A stretch of 64,000 bases of DNA, taken from contig NZ_VLKY01000002.1 in the NCBI RefSeq assembly GCF_007830155.1, positions 372,001-436,000 on the forward strand, given 5' to 3'. Shown one piece after another: positions 8,368-19,790 of this stretch (position 1 is the first letter of the stretch; each line of letters begins with the position of its first letter). The translations under genes and the position numbers were made by a program. The notes beneath the pieces were generated by a model. That model worked only from the letters and a program-made list of their open reading frames with translations, ran no database searches and was not told where the DNA came from. Source of the stretch: Pseudomonas duriflava (GTDB lineage: Bacteria > Pseudomonadota > Gammaproteobacteria > Pseudomonadales > Pseudomonadaceae).

Positions 8368-8552
8368 AGTGACTCCTTGAAAACACATACAACCGTAAGA
8401 GGATAGAGGTCATAGGCTGCCACAGCCTCCCATGTTCTAGCCGGTGCTTTACCTGACCACCTGATCGTTGATTCGGCTCGCTACGCCAGCAACGAACTTT
8501 GGCCCTGTCCAGGTCTCAGATATAGCTCCGAGTCACCCATAGGAGAACACCC

Positions 8553-8978
8553 ATGAAAAAGACAGCTTCCGCAGTATGGCAGGGCGGGTTGAAAGACGGT
8601 AAAGGCACGATTTCCACCGGTAGCGGTGCGCTGAAAGACAACCCTTACGGTTTCAATACTCGCTTTGAGGATACTCCCGGTACTAACCCGGAAGAACTTA
8701 TCGGTGCGGCTCATGCCGGCTGTTTTTCCATGGCATTTTCGATGATTCTGGGTCTTGAGAATTTTACGGCCGAACGTATCGAGACGCAGGCCGTTGTGAC
8801 GCTAGACAAGGTTGGGGAAGGCTTCGAAATCACCACCATTGACCTGACGCTTTCAGCCAAGATCCCCGGCATCGATGAGGCGAAGTTCCAGGAGCTGGCT
8901 AACAAGGCAAAGGAAGGCTGCCCGGTTTCCAAAGTCCTGAATGCCAAAATTAGCCTGAACGCGACTCTGCAAGGCTGA
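8553..8978 (+). CDS. osmC: OsmC-family organic hydroperoxide reductase
   Basis: A 141-residue OsmC protein that reduces organic hydroperoxides with a reactive cysteine pair. Both cysteines are present: C57 in AAHAGCFSMAF and C123 in EGCPVSKVL. The N-terminal beta region with TRFEDTPGTNPEELIGAA is the classical OsmC (rather than Ohr) form. AGGAGA precedes the ATG. The gene stands alone with its own upstream region, as expected for a stress-induced peroxidase. The downstream side opens into the DnaA-box-rich gene-free stretch. Confidence 0.9.
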   Translation: MKKTASAVWQGGLKDGKGTISTGSGALKDNPYGFNTRFEDTPGTNPEELIGAAHAGCFSMAFSMILGLENFTAERIETQAVVTLDKVGEGFEITTIDLTLSAKIPGIDEAKFQELANKAKEGCPVSKVLNAKISLNATLQG

Positions 8979-9966
8979 TCTGCTCGGGTCGGTACATCAG
9001 GTGCCGACCCAGTAGTTCTCGACCTGAGCGCTGTCCAAGGCAGGGCCCGTTAGAGCTGCAATCAGCGTTCCCACGCTCGAACGCTATCTAAGCTCCATGC
9101 TTTCATCCGGTTATGCACAGTAACAGGCACGTTTAGCGAATTGTCTAGCTACCTGCCTCTTTCAATAGACATTCAAAGCATATCCTTATCGTTCAATCTG
9201 CAGTATGAAACGTCCTTCTCTTAAGAAGGGCGACGCGTCTGCTAAAGCCCGGCTTCTGGTAGGCATAGGTAACCGGAGTGGATAAAAGCCTCTAAGACAC
9301 TTGATGATAAGCATCTATCCACAGTTAAGCCTGGGCCGTTCTGGAATACAAAATTTTATCGCCCACCTAGAGGGGTGCAAGACTCCGTATTGTCACCTTA
9401 TTGTTTTCACAAGTAGGCTTCTGTAGCTGTGCACAACATTATCGTTGCCGGGCTGTGGATAGTATCGCTGGCATATTTATCCTTTAGCTGAATAAAACTC
9501 TTTTCAGGACTTGTGCATAACTTCACTAAGAATCCAGAAAATCCGAGCCCTTCAATGCTGTGGATAAAAACAACTCCGTTAAACGTGCAATTTTTCAACA
9601 ACGAGCATCATATGAAGAATCTTTATCTACAACTATGTATAAGCATAGATGACTGTGGATAACTTATATGGCTTAGTAATCTCCAATTAATCCAGGCCCC
9701 ATCGCAGCAGCATAGTGCGACTACTGTGCATAAGATATCCTCAACGATTCCGGTCTAAGAAACTTTACTGTGTTCCTCCTCCGTTGCGCCTGTACAACCG
9801 CTTTATTGACCTTCTCAAGGATTGCTGAAAAGAGGCTAACCCATAACAAAGCGGCTTGGTTGCAGAATGGTTTTCATACCTCCTTCAACAAAGGCTCCGC
9901 CAAAAAGTGAAGCATTTCTTCTCGCTGTGTCTAGCTCGCCACAATTAACTGTGAAAGTCCTTCCGC
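8979..9966. other. Gene-free stretch of nearly 1 kb with a dense DnaA-box cluster
   Basis: No gene can be supported in this interval. Exact TTATNCACA matches are at 9111-9119 (+), 9512-9520 (-), 9559-9567 (-), 9654-9662 (-) and 9725-9733 (-). One-mismatch copies lie at 9315-9323 (+), 9428-9436 (-) and 9454-9462 (-). The four right-hand exact boxes share one orientation and are 47, 95 and 71 bases apart. The middle part (9470-9700) is A+T-rich. This is the composition expected of a DnaA-binding locus: a titration site like E. coli datA, a DARS-like reactivation site, or an origin-like element. It lies about 26 kb from the dnaA gene. Confidence 0.65.
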
Positions 9967-10206
9967 CTAATTCTCTCCTAGCATGGCGCCTTTATGATGC
10001 GCGGCCATTTCGCAAAGAGCGATCTTATAGATGCGGTCTATGTCTGGGCCGTGCTGCGCCTGTGGAACCCGCAGCCGCAATATGGCCAGGTCGATGCCCT
10101 GGCGCGTGGGCTTTTTGCTCTTTGGCAGAGTTACGCACTGCTCCACGGCGCCAGTTATGCCTTGATACCATTCCTTGTTATGGAAATAGCCTTTGACATT
10201 GCCCAA
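9967..10206 (-). CDS. Possible small protein downstream of aroE
   Basis: An open frame of 79 residues starting from TTG at 10204-10206, 31 bases after the aroE stop and on the same strand. It reads as a plausible soluble protein (GYFHNKEWYQGITGAVEQC, then LDLAILRLRVP-like helix) rather than a low-complexity shadow. There is no clear ribosome site, and an ATG in another frame nearby soon hits a stop. An overlapping plus-strand frame at 9994-10263 competes with it. I do not recognise the family. Confidence 0.35.
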   Translation of the reverse strand: MGNVKGYFHNKEWYQGITGAVEQCVTLPKSKKPTRQGIDLAILRLRVPQAQHGPDIDRIYKIALCEMAAHHKGAMLGEN

Positions 10207-10237
10207 GCATTGCCGCTGCGGTCATCAGCCCAAACAC

Positions 10238-11062
10238 TCAGACCGCAGCCAGGAGTTGCCTGAGCGCGGCTAGTACCGGAGCACTGTCGGGACGGATGCC
10301 GCGCCAGAGATAAAAGGATTCCGCTGCCTGCTCGACCAGCATGCCCAAGCCATCCAAAGCCTGAGCCGCGCCCTGTTGCAGGGACCAACCGCAGAAGGGT
10401 GTAGGCTCTTTGCCGTACATCATGTCGTAGGTCACCGTAATACCGGGGCGGAGAAGCTGTGCCGAGATCGGAGGCAATTCACCGGCCAGGCTGGCTGCAG
10501 TCCCATTGATGATCAGATCGAACGGTTCGGCATGCAGGCTGAAAGCCGCTGCCTCGATAGTCCCGAGCGAGGCGAATTCCCGAGCCAGTTGTACAGCCTT
10601 CAATTCCGTGCGGTTGGCGATGACCAGAGCCGCCGGCCGCTCGGCCAGGATCGGCTCCAGCACACCGCGTACGGCACCACCCGCACCCAGAATCAGAATG
10701 CGCTTATCAGTGAGCGACAAGCCAGCGTTGACAGTCAGGTCACGAACCAGCCCAGCGCCATCGGTGTTGTCTCCCAGAAGTAAGCCGTCGTCGAGTTTCT
10801 TTAACGTATTGACTGCACCGGCCCGGCGGGCGCGTTCCGTCAGTTGATCAGCAAGCCGGAAGGCATCCTCTTTAAAGGGCACAGTGACATTGGCCCCGGC
10901 TGCTTCGCGAAAGAAGTCGCGAGCGCTACGCTCAAACTCGCCCAAGGGTGCCAGGCAGGTGTCATAACGCATCGACTGCTCCGTCTGCTCGGCGAAGCGA
11001 CTCTGGATAAAGGGTGACTTGCTATGGGCAACAGGGTTGCCGATCACGGCGTAGCGGTCCAT
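10238..11062 (-). CDS. aroE: Shikimate dehydrogenase
   Basis: NADPH-dependent reduction of 3-dehydroshikimate to shikimate in aromatic amino acid synthesis; 274 residues, the normal length. The substrate-binding [12 protein letters not shown] is at the N-terminus, the catalytic lysine is in [11 protein letters not shown], the shikimate-binding Asn/Asp are in GDNTDGAGL, and the nucleotide-binding GAGGAVRG follows. The C-terminal [11 protein letters not shown] segment is conserved. It follows hemF by 38 bases on the same strand, the usual pseudomonad order hemF-aroE. Confidence 0.95.
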   Translation of the reverse strand: MDRYAVIGNPVAHSKSPFIQSRFAEQTEQSMRYDTCLAPLGEFERSARDFFREAAGANVTVPFKEDAFRLADQLTERARRAGAVNTLKKLDDGLLLGDNTDGAGLVRDLTVNAGLSLTDKRILILGAGGAVRGVLEPILAERPAALVIANRTELKAVQLAREFASLGTIEAAAFSLHAEPFDLIINGTAASLAGELPPISAQLLRPGITVTYDMMYGKEPTPFCGWSLQQGAAQALDGLGMLVEQAAESFYLWRGIRPDSAPVLAALRQLLAAV

Positions 11063-11100
11063 AGAATTCCTGCGACAGGTCTCGATAGGGGGAGGGCAGG

Positions 11101-12024
<924 letters not shown>

Positions 12025-12144
12025 CTAGCTGAAGCATGAATAAGAAATGGGTCGAATCATAACATTGTGCCAACCGTTAACGGTTGACGTCCGGCTGCTC
12101 ACAGGATTGGATTAGATCTCCTCACTTACCAATAAGGAAGCCCC

Positions 12145-13125
12145 ATGGCCAAGCGTATCCAGTTCAGCCGCACCGGCGGTCCTGAAGTGCTCGAATATGT
12201 CGATTTCACCCCGGCGGATCCAGGTCCGAACGAGGTACGCGTCCGCAACCAAGCCATCGGGCTCAATTTCATCGACACCTATTATCGCAGCGGTCTGTAT
12301 CCCATTCCGACATTACCATCCGGTCTGGGTAGCGAAGGGGCAGGCGTGATCGATGCCGTAGGCGGCAACGTGACCCGCTTCAAGGTGGGGGATCGGGTCG
12401 CTTATGCCACGGGCCCGCTGGGCGCCTATGGTGAATTCCATGTTTTACCCGAGCGCAACCTGGTGCACTTGCCCGATGCCATCAGTATGGAACAAGCTGC
12501 CGCCGTTATGCTCAAAGGCCTGACCGTACAGTATCTGCTGCGTCAGACCTATCGGGTTCAGCCAGGCGATACGATCCTGTTTCATGCTGCAGCGGGCGGT
12601 GTCGGCTCGCTTGCCTGCCAATGGGCCAAGGTTTTGGGCGCACGGCTGATCGGCACGGTGAGCTCGGCTGAAAAAGCCGAACACGCACGTCGTATGGGAG
12701 CCTGGGAAGTAATCAACTATCGCGAGGAAAATGTTCCTGAACGCGTACTGGCGCTTACAGACGGCAGGAAATGTCCGGTAGTCTACGATGGCGTAGGCAA
12801 GGATACCTGGGAAATGTCACTCGACTGTATCGCGCCGCGAGGCCTGATGGTCAGTTTTGGCAATGCTTCTGGAGCTGTGACCGGCGTCAATATTGGGATC
12901 CTGAACCAGAAAGGCTCGCTGTTTGTCACACGTCCATCCTTGGGCGGGTATGCCGATACGCCGGAACGTCTACAGATGATGGCAGATGAGTTATTTGGTT
13001 TGATCATGGACGGTTCTCTCACGGTGGATGTCAGTCAGCGTTATCCTCTGGCCCAAGCCGCCGAGGCACAACGCGCACTCGCAGCGCGAGAAACGACCGG
13101 CTCTACTCTTTTGACGCTGGAATAA
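12145..13125 (+). CDS. qor: NADPH:quinone reductase (zeta-crystallin type)
   Basis: Medium-chain dehydrogenase without the zinc-binding residues of alcohol dehydrogenases, 326 residues. N-terminal GPEVLEYVDFTPADPGPNEVRV and GLNFIDTYYRSGLYP are typical of QOR. The NADPH Rossmann motif is AAAGGVGSLACQWAKVLGA. It reduces quinones by one-electron transfer in characterised members. AGGAAG lies before the ATG. It sits between hemF and the sensor kinase, the usual pseudomonad place next to hemF. Confidence 0.93.
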   Translation: MAKRIQFSRTGGPEVLEYVDFTPADPGPNEVRVRNQAIGLNFIDTYYRSGLYPIPTLPSGLGSEGAGVIDAVGGNVTRFKVGDRVAYATGPLGAYGEFHVLPERNLVHLPDAISMEQAAAVMLKGLTVQYLLRQTYRVQPGDTILFHAAAGGVGSLACQWAKVLGARLIGTVSSAEKAEHARRMGAWEVINYREENVPERVLALTDGRKCPVVYDGVGKDTWEMSLDCIAPRGLMVSFGNASGAVTGVNIGILNQKGSLFVTRPSLGGYADTPERLQMMADELFGLIMDGSLTVDVSQRYPLAQAAEAQRALAARETTGSTLLTLE

Positions 13126-13134
13126 TCCAGACCT

Positions 13135-13162
13135 AGCGGAGCAAACCGGTTTTTGCTCCGCT
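13135..13162 (+). terminator. Terminator hairpin after qor
   Basis: Perfect 11-base arms AGCGGAGCAAA (13135-13145) and TTTGCTCCGCT (13152-13162) with a 6-base loop, starting nine bases after the qor stop. It separates qor from the sensor kinase, whose start follows 18 bases later, so readthrough could be regulated. Confidence 0.6.
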
Positions 13163-13179
13163 GCTTATATTGATCAGGA

Positions 13180-16100
13180 GTGATCGCCGATCGTATGTTA
13201 AACCAAGCCCTTCTTGCCGCGATCCTCGACAGCGCCACGGATCTTGCTATCGTCACTCTGGATCTGGATGGCGTACTAACCAGCTGGAATGCAGGTGCCC
13301 AGGCTTTGTTCGGCTGGACCGAGGCGGAAGCGTTGGGTCAGCCTGTTGCGCTGTTATTTACTGAAGAAGAGCGCGCTCAAGGCGTGCCTTACCAGGAAAT
13401 GCGCGATGCGCTGCAGCAAGGCCGTATCAATGCCGAGCGTTGGCACCAGCGGCAAGATGGCACACAGTTCTGGGCTAGCGGGCGCATGCTTCCGCTCAGG
13501 CAGAACAACGCGATAATCGGCTTTCTCAAAATCCTGCGGGACCGAACCGCTTCTCTTAAGTTGGAGCGCGATCGCGAGCAGCTGACCACCGGCTTGACGC
13601 GCCGCGTGACTCAACTCAAGGCCTTGGCAGAGGCGGCCCGGGTCATTACATCAGCCCCTAACCTCAAGGCTACGGTGGACGCCATTACCGAAGCCGCCCG
13701 TCATATCGTTGGCGCACATCAGTCCGTGGTCAGCATGACCCGAGGTGAGCATTGGTCGCAGTCGATTACAAGCGTTTCGCTGTCAGACAAATACGCAGCT
13801 TGGCGCCATCTTATTGCCATTCCGGACGGTAAAGGCATCTATGCCTATGTCTGCGAAACCAACCAGCCCATGCGCCTTACACAAGCGGAGCTGCAAGCAC
13901 ACCCACGCTGGCAGGGGTTCGGTAACTATGCGGACCGGCATTCAGCCATGCGCGGCTGGCTAGCGGTGCCGCTTATTGGCAAGCAGGGTGAAAACCTGGG
14001 TGTGATTCAGCTCTCGGACAAATACGAGGGGGAGTTCGACGAGGCAGACGAAGCCATTGTGGTCCAACTGGCCCAGTTCGCCTCGGCTGCCATCGAAAAC
14101 GCTCATACGCTTGAACAGCTGCATGAGAGTGAAGTCCGCGGTGAATTCGAACGAGAACTGCTCTCCAGCGTACTAGAGCAGGCGCCGCTGGGGATTTCTA
14201 TCATTGAAGCAGATACCGGCCAGACGTTGATGATCAATCGGCACCTGCAGGATCTGTTAACGCTCAGCCTTACTAGAGAAGACCTCAGTCGCTACCAGCG
14301 GCTGGGTGCCGTTCATGCGGATGGAAGCGCCTATACCGTCGAAGAGTATCCTACCGTACGCGCGTTACGCACAGGCCAGACCATTACCCGTGAATTGATG
14401 CGCTATCGCCGTGACGACAAAGAGCAGCTATCCCTGGAAGTATCCAGCTCACCGGTTCGTAATGCCCAGGGCGAGATTGTAGCGGCTGTCACTGTCGTAG
14501 CTGATATCGGAGAGCGTCTGCGCCAAGAGTCCGCCTTGCGTGACCAAAGTAATCAGCTTGCAGCGCTGATCAATCAGGCAGCTGTCGGTATCTGCCAGTT
14601 CGACCTGAACGGCCATATCGTAATGGTCAACCAGCGGTACTGCACGTTCATGGGTCGGAGCGAAGACGAATTGCTCGGCCAGCATGTCATCAGCTTGACC
14701 CACCCGGATGACAGGGATGCCAGTTCAGCCTTGATGCAACAACTCGTTACCTCAGGCGAACCGTTTCTGACCGACAAACGCTACGTGCGGCCAGACGGCA
14801 GTGAGCGGTGGGCCAGTGTCCATGTTTCACTGGTCCGTGGCCCCGACGGCGAGGCGCAGCATATCAGTTCCGTGGTCGTCGACATTGACGAGCGCAAGCG
14901 GACCGAAGCTTCCCTGCACTTATCCAACCAGCGCTTCCGCGCGGCGGTAGATGCCGTCCAGGGCGTTCTCTGGACAGCCAACACCAAAGGCCGGATGGAC
15001 GGGGAGCAGCCAGCCTGGAGCGCGCTGACTGGTCAGCGTTATGAGGAATACCAGGGAACCGGTTGGACTCATGTCCTGCATCCGGACGATGCGGTACGGA
15101 GCCTCCGTCGCTGGCGTACCGCCTTGAAAGAAAGAAAAACATTTATCGACGAGCAGCGCGTACGCTGCCGGAACGGGGAGTGGCGCATTTTTTCAGTCCG
15201 GGCTATTCCTGTACTTGAAAAGGGGGCCATCTGCGAATGGGTCGGTGTTCATACCGATATCACCAATGTTCGCCATACTGAGCAGCGCTTGCGTCAGCTG
15301 AATGAAACCCTGGAACAGCGCGTCGCCGAGCGTACGGCTGAACGGGACCGAACCTGGGCGCTATCGGACGATTTACTCGGCGTATTCGCCCAAGGCCAGT
15401 GGCGCAGCCTCAATCCAGCCTGGACGCGTCAGCTCGGGTGGACGACGGCGGAATTGCTGGCTTTCGATCCGAACTATCTTGAACACCCGGATGACCCGCA
15501 CCCAAGCGAGTACTTTCGCCAGCTGTCTATTGGCCAAGGATTGAACGAGCTCAGTAGCCGTTACCGGACTCGTGCCAATGAATGGTGCTGGATCAATTGG
15601 AAAGCCACGGTTGATTCTGATGGTCAGGTCTATGTCTATGGGCGTGATGTCACAGCCGAACGTGAGTCAACGGTCATGCTGAAGCAAGCCGAGGAAGCAC
15701 TGCGCCAGTCGCAGAAGATGGAAGCTGTCGGCCAACTTACCGGTGGTATTGCCCATGACTTCAACAACCTGCTAACCGGTATTATCGGCTCACTGGAAAT
15801 CATGAAGCGGCGGATCGCTAACAGTCAATATCAGGACTTGGAACGGTATATGGAAGCCGCCGGGATATCCGCCCACCGGGCAGCGACACTGACCCAACGT
15901 CTGCTGGCTTTTGCTCGACGACAGACGTTAGACCCCCAGCCAGTAGATCTGAACGAACTAGTGCTATCCCTTGAAGAACTGATTCGCCGAACGCTGGGTG
16001 AGCACATTGAAATTCTGACTCACTTGCAACCAGGCCTTTGGCATGCCTTGTCTGATACCAATCAGCTGGAAAATGCTCTACTGAACCTGGTTATCAACGC

Positions 16101-16842
16101 CCGTGATGCTATGCCTCAAGGCGGCATGCTGCTGCTCAAAACCGGAAATTTCATCCAGAACGCCGAACATTCACTTGAGGATCTCCCACCGGGCCACTAT
16201 GTCACGCTTGCAGTACGTGACAGCGGCACAGGCATGAGCCCGGAGGTCCTGGCTAAAGCGTTCGACCCGTTCTATACGACCAAGCCGATCGGGCAGGGCA
16301 CCGGTTTAGGCCTATCAATGATCTATGGTTTCCTCAAACAGTCTGGCGGTCATGTCACCCTGCAGAGCGCAGAGGGTCAAGGCACTACTGTTACCCTGTA
16401 CTTACCTCGGGCTCAAGGACCCGATATCCCGGAAACCCTTCCCGAGGAGACAACCACGCCAGCAGGCAAGGGCGAATCGATTCTGGTTGTGGGTGACGAT
16501 CCAGCCGTACGCCTGCTGGTCGTAGAAGTACTGGATGAGCTGGGTTATCAGGCCAGCGAAGCCCATAATGCCCAGTCGGCGCTTGCCAAGCTTGAGCTGG
16601 CGCAGCCGGTCGACCTGCTCATTACTGACGTAGGTCTACCCGGCATGAGCGGTGTTCAGCTGGCCGAACGGGCCCGCATGACATTACCTGATCTAAAGGT
16701 ATTGTTCATGACGGGCTATACCGGAGAAGCCGTCCAGGGCCAAGGAGTTATGAAGCAGGGAGCAGCCATAATAGGCAAGCCATTCCTGATCGAAGAGCTG
16801 GCCACTCAGGTCAGAACTCTGCTGGACAGCCATTCCCTCTAA
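13180..16842 (+). CDS. Multi-PAS/GAF hybrid sensor histidine kinase with a receiver domain
   Basis: A 1220-residue cytoplasmic hybrid kinase with no clear membrane segment. Approximate order: PAS (10-120), GAF (145-305), three more PAS domains (330-450, 460-580, 590-705), a short coiled coil [17 protein letters not shown], a fifth PAS (730-840), HisKA with the phospho-acceptor H859 in [14 protein letters not shown], HATPase with [10 protein letters not shown] and [10 protein letters not shown], and a C-terminal receiver (1098-1215) with D1150 in ITDVGLPGM. The receiver has G1105 where the first of the paired Mg-binding acids normally stands (VVGDD). The start is GTG at 13180 or ATG at 13195; neither has an ideal ribosome site. 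The ligand and output partner are unknown; no response-regulator gene is adjacent. Confidence 0.9.
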   Translation: MIADRMLNQALLAAILDSATDLAIVTLDLDGVLTSWNAGAQALFGWTEAEALGQPVALLFTEEERAQGVPYQEMRDALQQGRINAERWHQRQDGTQFWASGRMLPLRQNNAIIGFLKILRDRTASLKLERDREQLTTGLTRRVTQLKALAEAARVITSAPNLKATVDAITEAARHIVGAHQSVVSMTRGEHWSQSITSVSLSDKYAAWRHLIAIPDGKGIYAYVCETNQPMRLTQAELQAHPRWQGFGNYADRHSAMRGWLAVPLIGKQGENLGVIQLSDKYEGEFDEADEAIVVQLAQFASAAIENAHTLEQLHESEVRGEFERELLSSVLEQAPLGISIIEADTGQTLMINRHLQDLLTLSLTREDLSRYQRLGAVHADGSAYTVEEYPTVRALRTGQTITRELMRYRRDDKEQLSLEVSSSPVRNAQGEIVAAVTVVADIGERLRQESALRDQSNQLAALINQAAVGICQFDLNGHIVMVNQRYCTFMGRSEDELLGQHVISLTHPDDRDASSALMQQLVTSGEPFLTDKRYVRPDGSERWASVHVSLVRGPDGEAQHISSVVVDIDERKRTEASLHLSNQRFRAAVDAVQGVLWTANTKGRMDGEQPAWSALTGQRYEEYQGTGWTHVLHPDDAVRSLRRWRTALKERKTFIDEQRVRCRNGEWRIFSVRAIPVLEKGAICEWVGVHTDITNVRHTEQRLRQLNETLEQRVAERTAERDRTWALSDDLLGVFAQGQWRSLNPAWTRQLGWTTAELLAFDPNYLEHPDDPHPSEYFRQLSIGQGLNELSSRYRTRANEWCWINWKATVDSDGQVYVYGRDVTAERESTVMLKQAEEALRQSQKMEAVGQLTGGIAHDFNNLLTGIIGSLEIMKRRIANSQYQDLERYMEAAGISAHRAATLTQRLLAFARRQTLDPQPVDLNELVLSLEELIRRTLGEHIEILTHLQPGLWHALSDTNQLENALLNLVINARDAMPQGGMLLLKTGNFIQNAEHSLEDLPPGHYVTLAVRDSGTGMSPEVLAKAFDPFYTTKPIGQGTGLGLSMIYGFLKQSGGHVTLQSAEGQGTTVTLYLPRAQGPDIPETLPEETTTPAGKGESILVVGDDPAVRLLVVEVLDELGYQASEAHNAQSALAKLELAQPVDLLITDVGLPGMSGVQLAERARMTLPDLKVLFMTGYTGEAVQGQGVMKQGAAIIGKPFLIEELATQVRTLLDSHSL

Positions 16843-16862
16843 CAGAGCGGCCTTAGGAAGGA

Positions 16863-17417
16863 TCAGGGGCGGAAAACCTGATCCGTCTCTAGGTCACGAA
16901 TGACGCTGGGGCTCCTACGTCCGCCCAGGGCGCCTCCTAGCACAGCATCCAGCTGATTTGAAAAATACTGCTCTACACGTAATCGCGAGCGGGCCGCCGG
17001 CCGGCCGGAGGGGTTGGCCGAGGTCGAAACGATAGGGCCGGTCAACGAGCAGAGCTCCCGTACCAGAGGATGCTCCGACACCCTTACCGCTACAGTGCTA
17101 TGCGCTCCGGTAATCCAGCCGGGTAAACGGTTCTGGTGCGGAACCAGCCATGTATTGGGTCCTGGCCAGGTGCTTGACAGCTTATCCAGCCAAGGGCGGG
17201 GCAAGTCATGGATAAGGAAATCGAACTGCCTGATATTATCGGCGATCAGGATGAGCCCCTTTTCCAGAGGTCGCTGCTTGAGTCTTACCAAGCGGTGCAC
17301 GGCAGCAGCATCCCACGGATCACAACCCAACCCCCAAACCGCTTCGGTAGGGTAAGCAATCACGCCGCCCTGACGTATCACTTGAGCGACGTGTTGAACG
17401 CGCCAGCTGCTGAGCAT
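16863..17417 (-). CDS. tsaC: Threonylcarbamoyl-AMP synthase
   Basis: YrdC/Sua5-family enzyme that makes threonylcarbamoyl-AMP from threonine, bicarbonate and ATP for t6A37 modification of tRNAs. The start at 17415-17417 gives 184 residues and has GGAGGAA six bases upstream; the longer frame to 17486 does not. Motifs are [18 protein letters not shown], the [14 protein letters not shown] segment for ATP, and [13 protein letters not shown]. It lies 47 bases behind dprA on the same strand, the usual pseudomonad pairing. Confidence 0.92.
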   Translation of the reverse strand: MLSSWRVQHVAQVIRQGGVIAYPTEAVWGLGCDPWDAAAVHRLVRLKQRPLEKGLILIADNIRQFDFLIHDLPRPWLDKLSSTWPGPNTWLVPHQNRLPGWITGAHSTVAVRVSEHPLVRELCSLTGPIVSTSANPSGRPAARSRLRVEQYFSNQLDAVLGGALGGRRSPSVIRDLETDQVFRP

Positions 17418-17464
17418 CTGTTCCTCCAGGTTCGTAGAAAAACTCGAGTGTAACCGAGACAGAC

Positions 17465-18562
17465 TCAAGGTGCGCGATACACCCATACGCCATGTTCACG
17501 TGCGACACGGCCGTCAAGCTCCAGATCCGTCAACATTGCCAGCAACTCGGCAATATCCATTCCACTTGTGGCCGCTAATCTTTCACTACTACAAGGCTCT
17601 GCTTGTAACAATAAGAGTAGAGGATGAGTTTCACGTGGAACATCTACGCTAGAAGAAGCGTTTGTCACGGGCATCTGCCAGCCTCGTAGCGCTTCTAGTA
17701 TATGCTCGATAGATTCGACAAGCGTTGCCCCGTCTCGAATCAGTTGATGACAACCACGAGCGCCGGGATGATGAATAGAGCCGGGAATGGCGAAAACCTC
17801 ACGCCCTTGTTCAGCTGCCAGACGTGCGGTAATCAGCGATCCGCTGGAAGGGCTAGCCTCAATAACCAGGACTCCTAGCGAAAGACCGCTGATAATCCGG
17901 TTTCGACGAGGGAAGTTGGCCGCATTGGGCGCTGCGTCGAGAGGGAGTTCGGAAACCAGCGTTCCGTCATTCTCCACGATACGCTTGGCCAGACTGAGAT
18001 GACGACGCGGATAAAGTTGTTCCAGTCCGGTACCTAGCACCGCAATGGTAGAACCACAGGCCTCAAGTGCTCCGTGATGGGCGGCACCATCTACACCCAG
18101 CGCAAGCCCACTGGTTATGCAAAAGCCTGCCGCGGCCAAGCTACGGGCAAAATGATGGGCATTGTCCAAGCCGGCAGTACTGGCCTGCCGACTGCCTACC
18201 AGTGCCAATTGAGGCCGCTCCAGGTTATCCAGATTGCCTTCTACATAAAGCAACGGCGGCGCTCCCTTGGTTTCCGCCAGCAAAGCTGGATAACAAGGGT
18301 CATCCCAGCTTACGACCTGATGGCCAGGCTTGTCCAACCAAGCAAGGGCATGAGCCGCACGCTCCCGTGTCTGGGCCGTTCGCCGTGCCTCCGCACTACT
18401 TGCAGGAATACCTAGGGCTGACCAAGCCGACGCCGGTGCGCTGAACGCAGCAGACGCCGAACCAAAAGCCTGGATCAGGAGGTGAAATCGACGGGGCCCA
18501 ATATCAGGCAATGTATGCAGCCGCAAACGGGCTTCGAGCTCCGCCGGAGAACAGAAAGGCAT
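17465..18562 (-). CDS. dprA: DNA-processing protein DprA (Smf)
   Basis: Protein that loads RecA on single-stranded DNA during natural transformation; 365 residues. The Rossmann core shows [48 protein letters not shown] and [22 protein letters not shown]-terminal winged-helix DprA domain follows a linker ([20 protein letters not shown]). Its start lies 93 bases after the LysM gene's stop. A parS-like site lies inside the coding sequence at 17627-17642. Presence of the gene alone does not prove competence. Confidence 0.93.
   Translation of the reverse strand: MPFCSPAELEARLRLHTLPDIGPRRFHLLIQAFGSASAAFSAPASAWSALGIPASSAEARRTAQTRERAAHALAWLDKPGHQVVSWDDPCYPALLAETKGAPPLLYVEGNLDNLERPQLALVGSRQASTAGLDNAHHFARSLAAAGFCITSGLALGVDGAAHHGALEACGSTIAVLGTGLEQLYPRRHLSLAKRIVENDGTLVSELPLDAAPNAANFPRRNRIISGLSLGVLVIEASPSSGSLITARLAAEQGREVFAIPGSIHHPGARGCHQLIRDGATLVESIEHILEALRGWQMPVTNASSSVDVPRETHPLLLLLQAEPCSSERLAATSGMDIAELLAMLTDLELDGRVAREHGVWVYRAP
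17627..17642. promoter_or_regulatory. parS-like ParB site inside dprA
   Basis: AGTTTCACGTGGAACA matches the bacterial parS consensus TGTTCCACGTGGAACA at 14 of 16 positions, with an intact TCACGTGGAA core. It lies about 20 kb from the rpmH-dnaA spacer, within the range seen for parS sites around pseudomonad origins. Confidence 0.7.
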
Positions 18563-18581
18563 GCGATCATCCTTGATCGAA

Positions 18582-18608
18582 GGCGCACCCTTTCATAAGG
18601 GCTGCGCC
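18582..18608 (-). terminator. Hairpin between the LysM gene and dprA
   Basis: Stem GGCGCA-CCCTT (18582-18592) pairs with AAGGG-(C)-TGCGCC (18597-18608) around a TCAT loop with one bulged base. There is no good T-run in the leftward direction. It could attenuate transcription from the LysM gene into dprA. Confidence 0.4.
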
Positions 18609-18629
18609 GGAAGTAGTATTAGCTGAGTG

Positions 18630-19655
18630 TTAGGGGTTACGCACTTTGTCCAAGACCGTCAACTGGCGTGTTGCCATCAGGACCAGCCCGTAACTGAGCC
18701 TATCGTAGGTCCTGAAGACCATTAACAATCCGGCACGCTCGTCGGGAATCTTCACAGCTTCGCCTGTTATACGGTCACGTACCGTTTCGCCGGTCTTATA
18801 GACAGCCAATACATTACCTTCGACTAAACCGTCGCGGGCACCTTTGTTCAAGATCACCACATCAAATTGACCGATCTGTGAAACACCACGCGGAACATCA
18901 AGAATAACGCCGTTTACCTTATTAGCCGGGGCACTGGGCATAAAGGTGGAATTAACGATGCGTTGCTCAGTCGGGAAGAGCCGGTCGCCTAACCGAATTT
19001 CCTGATTAGAACGGGTCAGGCTTAGCGTAGTGATGTCACCTTCACTGGAAACAACATCGCCGCTACCAATGTAATCCGCGTTGATACCCAGGTATTCGCC
19101 AGTTTGTGGATCTGTATAGGTTCGTCCTTGACGGTACAGGCTATAAGCCGGCTGGTCTTCAGCAAACCGCCCGCGAGCATAGACCCGATCACCTGCACCA
19201 CTGACTACGCGTTCAGCATTACCGGCAACTACATAGGGAGCCGCCTGGAATTGATCGGCAGTGTCGATAACACGGTTCGACAGCAGAAAACTGTTGATAG
19301 CCTCAAGTGGAATCGTAGGAATCGCCTCAGCAATTGGTGTGCTGCGTATGGTAGGCGAAAGCTTGATCGTACCGCGCGAGGCGCCACGGTTCAGTGTCAG
19401 CCGTGGTTGTCCGTCAACGTAGACAAGACTCAGTCTATCGCCTGGATAGATGAGATGTGGGTTTTCGATCTGTGGGTTGGCATGCCATAGTTCCGGCCAT
19501 TGCCAGGGCTTACTCAAAAACTTGCCGGAGATATCCCAGAGGGTGTCGCCCTGTATTACCGTGTAGCTGTCTGGATGTCCCTGACGCAGCTGCACCTCGG
19601 CTTGTACCCAACTGCTGGCCGCCATTAGCAGCAGGGCGAACAACGATTTCCTCAT
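18630..19655 (-). CDS. Secreted LysM-domain peptidoglycan-binding protein
   Basis: 341 residues from the ATG at 19653-19655, preceded by AAGGGA; the longer frame to 19745 would bury the signal peptide. The N-terminus MRKSLFALLLMAASSWVQA is a clear signal peptide. A single LysM follows: SYTVIQGDTLWDISGKFL through HLIYPGDRLSLVYVDG, with the linker PWQWPELWHANPQIENP typical of the pseudomonad family upstream of dprA. The long C-terminal part (about 200 residues) is beta-rich and has no named domain. It likely acts at the periplasmic cell wall. It diverges from def. Confidence 0.88.
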   Translation of the reverse strand: MRKSLFALLLMAASSWVQAEVQLRQGHPDSYTVIQGDTLWDISGKFLSKPWQWPELWHANPQIENPHLIYPGDRLSLVYVDGQPRLTLNRGASRGTIKLSPTIRSTPIAEAIPTIPLEAINSFLLSNRVIDTADQFQAAPYVVAGNAERVVSGAGDRVYARGRFAEDQPAYSLYRQGRTYTDPQTGEYLGINADYIGSGDVVSSEGDITTLSLTRSNQEIRLGDRLFPTEQRIVNSTFMPSAPANKVNGVILDVPRGVSQIGQFDVVILNKGARDGLVEGNVLAVYKTGETVRDRITGEAVKIPDERAGLLMVFRTYDRLSYGLVLMATRQLTVLDKVRNP

Positions 19656-19790
19656 CCGAAGAATCCCTTTACTATGTAAGTATGGAGAAAATGCCCGGGG
19701 ACTGCCCCAATTCACTCCCTCTGGGCTATTAAAACGCTGCGGCATCTTAGCAGTGCCCTTTGAATTTATTCTACAAGTGCTTTATTCATC

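Noticed and set aside
9994-10263. Plus-strand 89-residue frame after the DnaA-box stretch
   Set aside because: It overlaps the end of aroE, has no clear ribosome site and no recognisable domain; the opposite-strand frame is slightly more plausible.
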